Source: a candidate division TM6 bacterium UASB124 (GTDB lineage Bacteria > Dependentiae > Babeliae > Babeliales > RVW-14). From it: 22,363 nucleotides of DNA. Under the pieces are notes generated by a model that saw only the letters and a list, made by a program, of their open reading frames with translations, was not told where the DNA came from and did not search any database. Position 1 is the first letter of the stretch. Each line of letters begins with the position of its first letter. Location of the stretch: NCBI GenBank assembly GCA_001468855.1, contig LDIV01000001.1, positions 254,286-276,648 of the forward strand. The letters run 5' to 3'. Shown in pieces: positions 1-7,641 of the stretch. The position numbers and the translations under genes are program-made.

Positions 1-36
1 AATCGGCTCAATGATGTGTTAAAAACATATCAATAA
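1..36 (+). CDS. 3' end of an upstream gene (partial)
   Basis: From the first base a reading frame runs for 11 codons (NRLNDVLKTYQ) to a TAA stop at 34-36. The rest lies outside the window, so no function can be given. It sits 27 bp before the nitroreductase start on the same strand and could be its operon partner. The piece is short enough that an open frame could occur by chance. Confidence 0.35.
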   Translation, partial: NRLNDVLKTYQ

Positions 37-63
37 GAAAGTACTTTGAGGCAAAGGAATTCA

Positions 64-639
64 ATGACACGAAGAAAATCGACGTATCCAATACACGAGT
101 GTATTCTCAATAGATGGTCACCTCGGGCGCTCTCTCAAGAGATCATTTCTGATGAGCAGATGATGTCGCTCTTTGAGGCAGCACGATGGGCTCCTTCTTC
201 ATATAACGCGCAGTTATGGCGTTTTGTGTATGCCAAAAGGGGAACGCCATATTTTCAGAAGTTCTTTGATCTTCTTGTTCCCTTTAATCAATCGTGGGCA
301 AAAAATGCATCTTTTTTGGTTCTCATTATTTCACGCATAAAGTTTACCTATAATGATCAACCATCACGGACTCATTCATTTGATGCGGGTGCTGCATGGC
401 AAAATCTTGCGCTCGAAGGTTCAACGCAAGGTCTTGTTGTTCATGCGATGGAGGGCTTTAATTATGATGAAGCCCGTCAGGTGTGCGCTATACCTGATGA
501 TTATGCCATAGAAGCTATGGTTGCTGTCGGAAAACACGGATCGCTTGAAGATCTTCCTGAAGAATTGCAAGAAAGAGAATTTCCTTCAGATAGAGAACCT
601 TTGCAGTCATTTCTTTTTGAAGGGATTTTTAAAAAGTAG
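64..639 (+). CDS. Nitroreductase family FMN-dependent oxidoreductase
   Basis: This 191-residue cytoplasmic protein belongs to the FMN-binding nitroreductase fold, whose members use NAD(P)H to reduce nitro-aromatics, quinones or similar acceptors; the real substrate cannot be read from sequence. The N-terminal motif RWSPRALSQ followed by FEAARWAPSSYNAQLWRF is the usual flavin-phosphate binding region. The C-terminal block AVGKHGSLEDLPEELQEREF with the FEG ending is typical of one subgroup. I place the start at ATG 64 because AAAGGA lies five bases upstream; an in-frame TTG at 46 would add six residues but has no ribosome binding site. Length is normal for the family. The next gene starts ten bases after the stop, so the two are probably cotranscribed. 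Family assignment is firm, substrate unknown. Confidence 0.9.
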   Translation: MTRRKSTYPIHECILNRWSPRALSQEIISDEQMMSLFEAARWAPSSYNAQLWRFVYAKRGTPYFQKFFDLLVPFNQSWAKNASFLVLIISRIKFTYNDQPSRTHSFDAGAAWQNLALEGSTQGLVVHAMEGFNYDEARQVCAIPDDYAIEAMVAVGKHGSLEDLPEELQEREFPSDREPLQSFLFEGIFKK

Positions 640-648
640 GGGTGTTTT

Positions 649-1077
649 ATGTTGCTCAAATGCGCGCATTTCATTCTTTCGGAGTGGATTTGGAGTGTTA
701 CATGGGATACGTACCATGTTCCATTCAATATTGTTATAATGCTTCTTCTGTTAAAATTCTTTTTAAATATTGATATGGTTCCTGCTGTGTTTATATCAAT
801 CACCTCGCAGCTTTTTGCTTTTTTGTCATTAAGTATTTGTACGCTCATAGCATTGTATAGTATTGGGCCTATTGTTGGACCTGATAGCTTTATGATTGTT
901 CCTAAGCCCTTATATGCTACTCTTGCGCTTGGCCTTATGTATGCTTTTTTTCAGATACTTTTTTTCCTGTGTGCAAAGCGTTGGATCAAAGTTTCCATAC
1001 CTTCCTTAATTGTTATTACGTTAATCAGTAATAATTTAACAGTGCTCATTACCTGGCTTTTATATTCGATTGAATGA
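649..1077 (+). CDS. Small four-helix integral membrane protein, unknown function
   Basis: A 142-residue protein that I do not recognise. It is very hydrophobic, with about four membrane-spanning stretches: residues 25-45, 47-72, 85-107 and 115-138. Polar residues are few and no enzymatic motif is visible. ATG 649 is preceded by AGGGGTG, a good ribosome binding site that begins within the stop codon of the nitroreductase gene, so the two genes are probably translated from one message. An inner-membrane location is inferred. It could be a small transporter subunit or a membrane anchor, but the sequence does not decide. A hairpin follows the stop. Confidence 0.65.
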   Translation: MLLKCAHFILSEWIWSVTWDTYHVPFNIVIMLLLLKFFLNIDMVPAVFISITSQLFAFLSLSICTLIALYSIGPIVGPDSFMIVPKPLYATLALGLMYAFFQILFFLCAKRWIKVSIPSLIVITLISNNLTVLITWLLYSIE

Positions 1078-1083
1078 TTAAGA

Positions 1084-1105
1084 GCCCAGGAGTGTATTCC
1101 TGGGC
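1084..1105. terminator. Hairpin between convergent genes
   Basis: A perfect 8-bp stem, GCCCAGGA paired with TCCTGGGC around a 6-base loop, lies in the 36 bp between the + membrane-protein gene and the minus-strand ligase gene. It probably ends transcription from both sides. No run of T follows on either strand, so it is not a textbook intrinsic terminator. Confidence 0.45.
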
Positions 1106-1113
1106 GTGATACA

Positions 1114-3390
1114 TTATTTAGTTTCTGGACAGTCAGAATGGTATTTTGTTTTAATCGAACTAAGTATATTTTGATCGGATCCTGTTAATGCTTGTTTTTT
1201 ATGGTGTTCAAAACCTAAGGTAACAATTAAATCTATAAAATCCATTGGCTTGATGCCTATTTCTGCAGCTTGATGGAAAATGCATGTGGCAGGTGTAAGA
1301 CCCGGCAAGGTATTTATTTCAATAATAACAACACGTTCTTTGCCCGTTGGACTTTGTGTAGCGTTTTGATAAAAACAATCTATACGCGCATATCCTTTGC
1401 AGCCAACGAGTGTATAGACGCCTTCTATGATTGTTTGGACATAGCTCATTGCAGGAGCTTCCAGTGGAGCTGGAGTTTGATTTTCACCGGCTCCCGGTAA
1501 AAACTTTTCTTCTATTGAGAGAATATCGCCGGTTACGACAGCTTGGCTTGCAGGTAAAGCTTTTGGATTTTCATTTCCCACAATCCCTACGGTAAGTTCC
1601 ATGCCGCTTATACATTCTTCTACAAGAGCATGTGTCTTATTATCATTAAAAATAGCTTCAATTGCGGATCTTAATTTTTTTTCATCTTGTACTTTTTGTA
1701 CAAGTGTACTGCAGCCATCGTCATGAGGTTTTACGATGATAGGAAAGTCCAATGATTGTAGAATGGTTTGTACAGCTTCATCTGTTTTTGTTTTCCAATT
1801 GTTGTATTCTACAAGAACTGACTTTGGTGCCTCGAATCCATTATTTCGCAGAAATTCATTGGTTTTATATTTATCCATACAAAGAGCACTTGCCAAGACG
1901 GCAGGACCATTGTAAGGCATATCGAGCATTTCAAGAGTACCCTGAACAGCACCTCCCTCACCCTTGCCACCATGAAGGCCAAGAAATACAAAATCAAATT
2001 TTGCTGGCAAGTCAGACCACTGTATCTGCATATCCGAAGTCAATGAGAGAACAATTGATTTAGTTGAATTTTTAATTAAAACCCTTTGAGGAATAACAAA
2101 AAGTTCCATGTTGTCATTAACAAATACCGGAGTCACCTCATATTTGTGCGGAGAAAGTTTGTAACAAACGTTACGACCAGATTCAAGTGAAATTTCTCGT
2201 TCATTTGAATCACCCCCTAATAACACGGCAACACGAATTTTTGTCTCTTGTTCAGTGGCCATATCAGAATCCTTCTGTTGAGCATCAACACCAGTGGAAA
2301 ATAAACCATAGGCATGAAGCTCATTTTCAATCAAAAAATTAATCAAATCAGTATGACTCATACCAACTTCCGCAGCTTGGTGAAACAAAAACGTTGACGG
2401 AGACATACCGGTAAGCGTATTTGGATCAATAACAACAACTCGGCCATCGTTCGTTAGAAAACCATCTATTCGTGAAATAGTTGAAAAGTGAAGCAACTGT
2501 GTCACTCGTAAACAAGTTTGAGTTATACGCCGCTGATCACTATCGCTGCAACGAGCAGGTGTAATTTTAAGAGCTCTGCCAGGCATATATTTCTGTTCAT
2601 AATCAAAAAGGCCTGAATTCTCTTCAATAACAACTTCGGTTAAAGGAAACGTGAACCATTCACTTTGTATGTCACCATTACAATTACGAACTTTTTGCAA
2701 TGAAACACAAACAAATTCCATGCCCTGTAATTTCTCTTCAATCAACACGCTTTGTCTTCTACGCGCATCAACCGTGCTTGCTTTAACAAGAGCCGGCATC
2801 AATTCTTCCGCATTAAAGACAACCGCTATGCCCATGCTGGAACCTTCATGTGCCGGTTTGACGATAACCGGAAATGAAATTTGTTTCTGCTCTAGCTGAT
2901 CAAGAATTGTTTGTAATGAAGCTGATTCAACATCATGTGCCGTAAGCGCAATCCCTCGAGCAACATCAATACCATTTGCCGCCATAATTGATTTTTGCAT
3001 AATCTTATCCATACCTAACGCACTCCCAAGAACTTTGGTACCAAGGTATGGAATTTTCAACACCTCAAGCATGCCCTGTATGGTTCCATCTTCTGCATAC
3101 CGACCATGCACAGCAAGATATACAAAATCTACTGTTTGTTTGAGTTGATCCCAGGTAATTACCTGGGCCTCACGATCGAGACGATGATAAAAATCGGCAA
3201 TCTTACCTCGGTGCAAAAAATGTTGCGGCAAAATATACAGTTTTCCCGCTTGTGTTTGAAATAACGGAATTACGTTATACCGCTGAGTGTCCAAATGATC
3301 GCAAATGGTACGACCTGAATTAAAAGACACCTCACATTCTATTGACCTTCCTCCCATAAAAACGCCAATGCGTAATTTGTGTTCTACCAC
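1114..3390 (-). CDS. Tandem D-alanine-D-alanine ligase (Ddl-Ddl fusion)
   Basis: A 758-residue cytoplasmic protein containing two complete D-Ala-D-Ala ligase (ATP-grasp) units, about 1-357 and 384-728, joined by a polar linker. Single Ddl enzymes are usually 300-370 residues and act as dimers, making the dipeptide for the peptidoglycan stem. Half 1 keeps the catalytic Glu18 (GGRSIE), Ser184 (HEGSS), Tyr268 (DYEQKY) and Arg307 (SRID), but Asp322 replaces the usual metal-binding Glu (IDPNT). Half 2 keeps Glu397, Arg669, Glu691 and Asn693 (IEINT), but has Cys560 for the catalytic Ser (DDGCS) and Phe630 for the Tyr (IEEKF). E. coli DdlB equivalents are E15, S150, Y216, R255, E270 and N272. Start is GTG with AGAGG about nine bases upstream. 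It is the last gene of the operon, 16 bp after rpe. Both halves may work, or one may be structural; this is unresolved. Confidence 0.93.
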   Translation of the reverse strand: MVEHKLRIGVFMGGRSIECEVSFNSGRTICDHLDTQRYNVIPLFQTQAGKLYILPQHFLHRGKIADFYHRLDREAQVITWDQLKQTVDFVYLAVHGRYAEDGTIQGMLEVLKIPYLGTKVLGSALGMDKIMQKSIMAANGIDVARGIALTAHDVESASLQTILDQLEQKQISFPVIVKPAHEGSSMGIAVVFNAEELMPALVKASTVDARRRQSVLIEEKLQGMEFVCVSLQKVRNCNGDIQSEWFTFPLTEVVIEENSGLFDYEQKYMPGRALKITPARCSDSDQRRITQTCLRVTQLLHFSTISRIDGFLTNDGRVVVIDPNTLTGMSPSTFLFHQAAEVGMSHTDLINFLIENELHAYGLFSTGVDAQQKDSDMATEQETKIRVAVLLGGDSNEREISLESGRNVCYKLSPHKYEVTPVFVNDNMELFVIPQRVLIKNSTKSIVLSLTSDMQIQWSDLPAKFDFVFLGLHGGKGEGGAVQGTLEMLDMPYNGPAVLASALCMDKYKTNEFLRNNGFEAPKSVLVEYNNWKTKTDEAVQTILQSLDFPIIVKPHDDGCSTLVQKVQDEKKLRSAIEAIFNDNKTHALVEECISGMELTVGIVGNENPKALPASQAVVTGDILSIEEKFLPGAGENQTPAPLEAPAMSYVQTIIEGVYTLVGCKGYARIDCFYQNATQSPTGKERVVIIEINTLPGLTPATCIFHQAAEIGIKPMDFIDLIVTLGFEHHKKQALTGSDQNILSSIKTKYHSDCPETK

Positions 3391-3406
3391 CGCCGTTACC
3401 CTCTAG

Positions 3407-4066
3407 TTATACGCCTAATTTTTTATACAAATTTTTTAATGCTACAACAGGATCCTTGTAATTAAAAAGTGCTGCAGCAACCGCTACAACATCAACGTGC
3501 AATCGTGCTAGCATTTCGATATTCTTTTCATTAACACCCCCATCAACACTGATAGAAAAATTTTTACCCAACCTTTTCCGTAACCCACTGAGTGTCTCTA
3601 TTTTTTGAGTAACTTCTGGAATAAATCGTTGACCCGAAAAGCCAGGTTGAACAGACATAACAAGTACAACATCAACAAGAGATAAGACCTCGTATACATG
3701 TTCCGCAGGCGTTGCCGGATTGATTGCTATCCCGACCTTACAACCTTTAGCATGAATTGCTGTAAGAAGCTTCTTTTGCTGTTGCACATCGTGCAATGCC
3801 TCGTGATGGAAAATGATAGTATCGGTACCTGCCAATGCAAGTCGAGATGGCCATGAAACCGGATCATCAACCATCAAGTGAATATATAACGGCCTTACTG
3901 TCGCAGTTCTTATTGCATTAACAAACGCCGGCCCCCATGTAAGGTTAGGAACAAAATGATCATCCATAACATCAAGATGATAACCATCACAATGAGCATC
4001 AAGCAGATCAATGGTATGCTTAAGATTTAAAAGATCAGAGGATATTAGCGATGGGTAAATTTCCAT
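3407..4066 (-). CDS. rpe: Ribulose-phosphate 3-epimerase
   Basis: This enzyme interconverts ribulose 5-phosphate and xylulose 5-phosphate in the pentose phosphate pathway. The sequence has the TIM-barrel signatures of the family: YPSLISSDLLNL at the N terminus, HLDVMDDHFVPNLTWGP, HLMVDDP, MSVQPGFSGQRF and SVDGG, which supply the metal-binding His and Asp residues and the phosphate site. I choose ATG 4066 (219 residues) because the protein then begins at the canonical first strand, with GGGTG just upstream; a TTG at 4081 would add five residues (MFGCG) and has no good ribosome binding site. It lies 26 bp after psd and 16 bp before the tandem ligase gene, in the middle of one operon. No key residue appears missing. 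Confidence 0.93.
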   Translation of the reverse strand: MEIYPSLISSDLLNLKHTIDLLDAHCDGYHLDVMDDHFVPNLTWGPAFVNAIRTATVRPLYIHLMVDDPVSWPSRLALAGTDTIIFHHEALHDVQQQKKLLTAIHAKGCKVGIAINPATPAEHVYEVLSLVDVVLVMSVQPGFSGQRFIPEVTQKIETLSGLRKRLGKNFSISVDGGVNEKNIEMLARLHVDVVAVAAALFNYKDPVVALKNLYKKLGV

Positions 4067-4092
4067 TCCACACCCAAACAATTAAGAAGTTA

Positions 4093-5001
4093 CTATTCGT
4101 TAAGAGACTCCCCCATTTTTACCGCAGTTTCAAAGCCCTGTAAAGAATGTTTTGTAAATGCCGGTAAAGGCCTGATAACACCTTGTTTGAATAGAAGAAC
4201 AACTGTCGATCCCCCGAAAGCAAAGTACCCAGCCTCTTCTCCTTTGAGATATTTTTTGTTAGGCATATAGGTTTCAACAATTTTACCCACAATCATCGCT
4301 CCGACAGGAACCATAGCAATAGGACCAAATTTTTCAGTTTGAAGCATAATTATATGACGTTCGTTTTCCAAAAGAGGCTGGTGGCCACTTTTATAGACAA
4401 ATGGCATAACAGATTCAAGCGTACCATGAATGGGTTTGGGAGCTAACGGAACACAATCGGTTGGAAAATGGAATCGATGATAGTCATTTGGCGCTAGCCT
4501 GAAAATCATCATATTGCCGTTATAGAATTCACGAGCCAAGGATGAATCGCCTAAAAATCTATCGAGATCAAAAAGGGTCTGCTTAACAAAAAATGTCGTA
4601 CTAACCGAAATATTATCAATAACATATAATTTACTATCAGCAGGTGAGATAATCACGGATGGATCAGGATTTATAGGACGAACACCAGGTTTAAGCTTGC
4701 GAATAAAAAAATCATTAAATGATGAATACTCGTTAGCTGGTTTTTCATAGTCATCCATTGATATACGATATGCCTTGATAAAATGCTTGATCCTTGATCG
4801 GCTTCGAGAGGTACTATAAAACCAAGCACTAAGGCGAGCAACCCATCGACAACGGATTATTTTACGTATTAATTTACCCAATGGATTAAAATATAAAAAA
4901 TATAACGGACACCAACCAGGAATAATTTCCGGCGTCAAAGTTTCATTTACATAATAAAACGTATGATTTGATACTGTTTTTTGATCTTTGTTATTTATCA
5001 T
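4093..5001 (-). CDS. psd: Phosphatidylserine decarboxylase proenzyme
   Basis: Makes phosphatidylethanolamine by decarboxylating phosphatidylserine at the inner membrane. The 302-residue proenzyme carries the self-cleavage site GGST (Gly264-Ser265), where the serine becomes the pyruvoyl group at the N terminus of the small alpha chain. The other members of the autoprocessing triad are visible as Asp122 (SPADSK) and His178 (YHRFHFP). Further family blocks are SFNDFFIRKLKPGVRPI and VGAMIVGKI. The N-terminal arrangement resembles the Chlamydia/Clostridium type, which is from general knowledge of the family. No phosphatidylserine synthase gene is adjacent, so the substrate must come from elsewhere in the genome or from a host. 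The gene starts at ATG 5001, 17 bp after the secreted-protein gene, and is followed by rpe. Confidence 0.93.
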   Translation of the reverse strand: MINNKDQKTVSNHTFYYVNETLTPEIIPGWCPLYFLYFNPLGKLIRKIIRCRWVARLSAWFYSTSRSRSRIKHFIKAYRISMDDYEKPANEYSSFNDFFIRKLKPGVRPINPDPSVIISPADSKLYVIDNISVSTTFFVKQTLFDLDRFLGDSSLAREFYNGNMMIFRLAPNDYHRFHFPTDCVPLAPKPIHGTLESVMPFVYKSGHQPLLENERHIIMLQTEKFGPIAMVPVGAMIVGKIVETYMPNKKYLKGEEAGYFAFGGSTVVLLFKQGVIRPLPAFTKHSLQGFETAVKMGESLNE

Positions 5002-5018
5002 ATAATTTCCGTTTTATA

Positions 5019-5732
5019 TTACGCAATGTGTCCCAATGCTTTAATAAAATCTTCTTTAATATCATCCATAACCATAGGCATTACATCTTGTACATATCCC
5101 ATAATTGTTACAAAAAGCTCATCCATAAACTGACGTGTTGCTGCTGGTGATGTTAATAACGAAGCAATCAAATGTTCTTTTTCCTCTTGCGTACGCATCT
5201 CTTTTATAAGCGATAACATTGATGGCAAAGCTCTTGTGCCAAATTCAAACTCATTATCAACTTCATTAAGCAAAGCCGTTGTAATATCAACAAGCTTGGT
5301 AGCTAACTGATTATTTTTTTGTTGTTGAACTGGCTGCGCCGGTGTTAATGGCTGCTCACCTTGTTGTACCGCCACTGGTTGTTGTTGTACTACTTGCTGA
5401 GCATTATTATGGGCTGATAACCCGGCAGCCGTGCCTAACACAGTACCCAAAATATTCAATAATCCTTGTTGTTTTTCTTTTTTATTATCAGCAGCAATGA
5501 CCGTACCAAGATGAGTACATGATTGCGCTAAACCTTGTAATACAAGAGAAGCATTATTATTCTTTTTACGCGTCAACTCTCCATCTCCCATAACATTAGT
5601 TTCTTGAGGTGCTGTAATAATAAATCCTTGAGGTCCCATCGTAAAAGTAAGATCCGGACTAATAAAAAGACTTCCTGCACACAATGAAAAGACATGTGCC
5701 AATCCAGCAACAAAGACACATACTTTTTTCAT
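5019..5732 (-). CDS. Secreted Gln-rich protein of unknown function
   Basis: I do not recognise this 237-residue protein. It begins with a clear Sec signal peptide (residues 1-20, MKKVCVFVAG then LAHVFSLCAG), probably cut before SLFISPD; the Cys at 18 is not in a good lipobox. A short glycine-alanine hydrophobic stretch (90-105, GLLNILGTVLG) is followed by a low-complexity Gln/Pro/Val segment (111-140), then a helical C-terminal half (140-237) with many acidic residues. The start at 5732 is set by GAAGGAG a few bases upstream; the frame stays open further upstream into idi, but no ribosome binding site supports a longer form. It lies between idi (16 bp) and psd (17 bp), an unusual place for a secreted protein. 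A periplasmic or surface role is inferred. Confidence 0.75.
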   Translation of the reverse strand: MKKVCVFVAGLAHVFSLCAGSLFISPDLTFTMGPQGFIITAPQETNVMGDGELTRKKNNNASLVLQGLAQSCTHLGTVIAADNKKEKQQGLLNILGTVLGTAAGLSAHNNAQQVVQQQPVAVQQGEQPLTPAQPVQQQKNNQLATKLVDITTALLNEVDNEFEFGTRALPSMLSLIKEMRTQEEKEHLIASLLTSPAATRQFMDELFVTIMGYVQDVMPMVMDDIKEDFIKALGHIA

Positions 5733-5748
5733 AATTTTCTCCTTCGTT

Positions 5749-6291
5749 TTATGATTTTTTAGTGTTATTCGTAACAAGAGGTAACAAATCTGCAACCTTT
5801 TCAAGCGCAATAATAAACCAATAGGTATAATGCGATGGATTTTTTTTCACATCAATAAACAAATCGCCTACATCAACCCAAGCAATTTCATCTATTTCGT
5901 TTGGGTTAGGCTCAGGAGTTGCATCGGTGTACCCACACAATACATGGTCATACTCATACTCAAAAAGATTGTCCTTTTCGAATTTGACCTTGTATGTAAA
6001 ACTGGTTTTCCATTCCAAAGGACAATCCATGCCAAGCTCTTCGCGTAAACGTCGATGCGCGGCATCCTCAAGATTTTCTCCTGGACGCGGGTGAGAGCAA
6101 CAGGCATTAGTCCATAAACCGCCGGAATGATATTTTGATGAAGCACGTTTATGAATAAGCATTTTCCCTTTAGAATTAAAAATGAAAATAGAAAAAGCCC
6201 GGTGCAGCAAACCTTTTTGATGCGCCGTGAGTTTTTCTTCGGTACCTATTTGCTTATCATTCTCATCAACAAGAATTACTAAATCTTGCAT
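5749..6291 (-). CDS. idi: Isopentenyl-diphosphate delta-isomerase, type I (Nudix)
   Basis: Converts isopentenyl diphosphate to dimethylallyl diphosphate, the primer for isoprenoids such as the undecaprenyl carrier. The 180-residue protein has the full active site of the type I enzyme: His24 and His30, the Nudix segment GENLEDAAHRRLREELGM (residues 71-88), catalytic Cys65 in WTNACCSHP with His67, and Glu111/Glu113 in FEYEYDH. This matches E. coli Idi C67, H69, E114 and E116. The start ATG 6291 is preceded by GAAGGG. It is the first gene of the five-gene minus-strand operon; about 200 bp of non-coding DNA separates it from the divergent secreted-protein gene at 6500, and I see no strong promoter there. 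A degenerate relative lies at 8094-8582. Confidence 0.95.
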   Translation of the reverse strand: MQDLVILVDENDKQIGTEEKLTAHQKGLLHRAFSIFIFNSKGKMLIHKRASSKYHSGGLWTNACCSHPRPGENLEDAAHRRLREELGMDCPLEWKTSFTYKVKFEKDNLFEYEYDHVLCGYTDATPEPNPNEIDEIAWVDVGDLFIDVKKNPSHYTYWFIIALEKVADLLPLVTNNTKKS

Positions 6292-6499
6292 AGCAACATA
6301 CCCTTCATAAATAATTCAACATACTAATCGTTGTTTTAGTTTAGCAGCAAGCGGTATAAAAGGCTGTTCTCAGAAAAAAAACATAAATTTTACACAGTAT
6401 TCATCTTATTATGGCTAGTTTCAATAGTAATGCAGCAACTTTTTATGATAAGCTAGGTGCCCTCATTTTGGCAAATCATATATTTTAGGAAGGAATCTC

Positions 6500-6943
6500 A
6501 TGCGCAAGGACTTACTCTTACTCGCAATACTTGCAATTACCGGTAACAACTTATTATCAATGGAAAACCCTCGACAATCATTAAATAGTTGTATGGAGAC
6601 TTTGGGTATACCTATAAACACAGCGCTCGATGAAAAAAAAGTAATAAAGGCACACAAAAGTCAGCTTCATAATCTCAACCAAGTAGCAATTCCCAAGTTT
6701 GTGGATAAGTTGATTGAGTCACTCAAACAAGCAGACCAAGAAGATGATAGCAACCTTAATGCAAGTATCAAATTTTTTTGTAATATTCAAGAAAAGCTTA
6801 AAACCGGTGTCTTGTTAACCACATCTGAAAACTTACAACTCACCAAAGCTTATCAAGACTTCAGAACATATCGAATCCAAGAACTTTCTGATGCATACTA
6901 TGATATAATGCTATGGTTGAAACGTTTGGGCAAACAACAATAG
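6500..6943 (+). CDS. Small secreted protein, unknown function
   Basis: A 147-residue protein that I do not recognise. It has a likely Sec signal peptide (MRKDLLLLAILAITGNNLLS) and a mature part that is predicted to be helical and polar, with heptad-like leucine spacing around residues 50-80 and 100-140 and a single internal Cys in FFCNIQ. No catalytic or binding motif is apparent. ATG 6500 is preceded by AGGAAGGA, one of the strongest ribosome binding sites in the window. It is transcribed away from the idi operon and stands alone. Secretion to the periplasm or beyond is inferred from the signal peptide. Confidence 0.7.
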   Translation: MRKDLLLLAILAITGNNLLSMENPRQSLNSCMETLGIPINTALDEKKVIKAHKSQLHNLNQVAIPKFVDKLIESLKQADQEDDSNLNASIKFFCNIQEKLKTGVLLTTSENLQLTKAYQDFRTYRIQELSDAYYDIMLWLKRLGKQQ

Positions 6944-7081
6944 CACATATATAAGCCGATAAAATAATTTACCATTATAAAGTCACTGGAGAAATCTCAG
7001 AAGTCCCAAAAGATAACGTTGATTTGAAGAAGATTTACATCAGATATTCTGATAATCTATAAAAACGGGTTATTGAGTCGA

Positions 7082-7633
7082 TTATAATCGCTCTTGTACA
7101 GGCAATGGTTGTGAAAACTCCAAATGGTCATCAACCATTGGTTTATTGTGCACCAAAAACATAACCGAATATATCGGAACCGCTGCATCATGCATAGTCT
7201 TGAAAAGACTTTCCAGAATTAACCATTTTTTCATAATTGATTGATCTGGAGAAAAAAGGCTCGTATCAAATGAGATATAGGCATCGCCCCCTTGCGATGA
7301 TAAGGCAACAGACACGAGATTAACATGAGCAGGCAATAAATGTTCATCCTGCAACAACGTCAACCATTGTTTAACCAGCTGCTGCATATTCATTGTGTTG
7401 TTTTGATCGTCCCATACCAAATTTATTTGTTCTGTATGCCATTTATTGTTTTTAAAGTAAAAGAATTTAATCTTCTTTTGCACTGCGGTGCATTTTTCCT
7501 CGGTATTGGATGACCCGTTATGATGAGGGGAAAATGTAAAATGAATGATCACCCAATTACGTTGAATGAGGAAAAAAATTACCCCGGCTACGCAACAAAT
7601 AAGCGTCAATATAAAAAATGTTCTAGTCTTCAC
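7082..7633 (-). CDS. Membrane-anchored GerMN-like domain protein
   Basis: A 183-residue protein with one N-terminal membrane segment (residues 5-23) and an extracytoplasmic remainder. The C-terminal part resembles the GerMN (sporulation/germination M) domain: a block like PAHVNLVSVALSSQGGDAYI giving a strand and an Asp-containing turn, a helical stretch (LILESLFKTMHD), then the ending YSVMFLVHNKPMVDD. In other bacteria GerMN domains occur in secreted or lipid-anchored proteins thought to bind cell-wall material or partner proteins; this is not a sporulation gene by context. The start is GTG 7633 and no clear ribosome binding site precedes it; only eight bases separate it from the stop of the cupin gene, so translation is probably coupled. 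The domain assignment comes from pattern reading and is moderate. Confidence 0.6.
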   Translation of the reverse strand: MKTRTFFILTLICCVAGVIFFLIQRNWVIIHFTFSPHHNGSSNTEEKCTAVQKKIKFFYFKNNKWHTEQINLVWDDQNNTMNMQQLVKQWLTLLQDEHLLPAHVNLVSVALSSQGGDAYISFDTSLFSPDQSIMKKWLILESLFKTMHDAAVPIYSVMFLVHNKPMVDDHLEFSQPLPVQERL

Positions 7634-7641
7634 GATTACAT

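Noticed and set aside
501..848. Minus-strand frame of 115 codons opposite the nitroreductase and membrane protein genes
   Set aside because: It lies opposite two better-supported genes and has no ribosome binding site or family resemblance.
5733..5810. Longer start for the secreted protein, overlapping the end of idi
   Set aside because: The added 26 residues lack a ribosome binding site and would bury the signal peptide, whereas ATG 5732 has GAAGGAG directly upstream.
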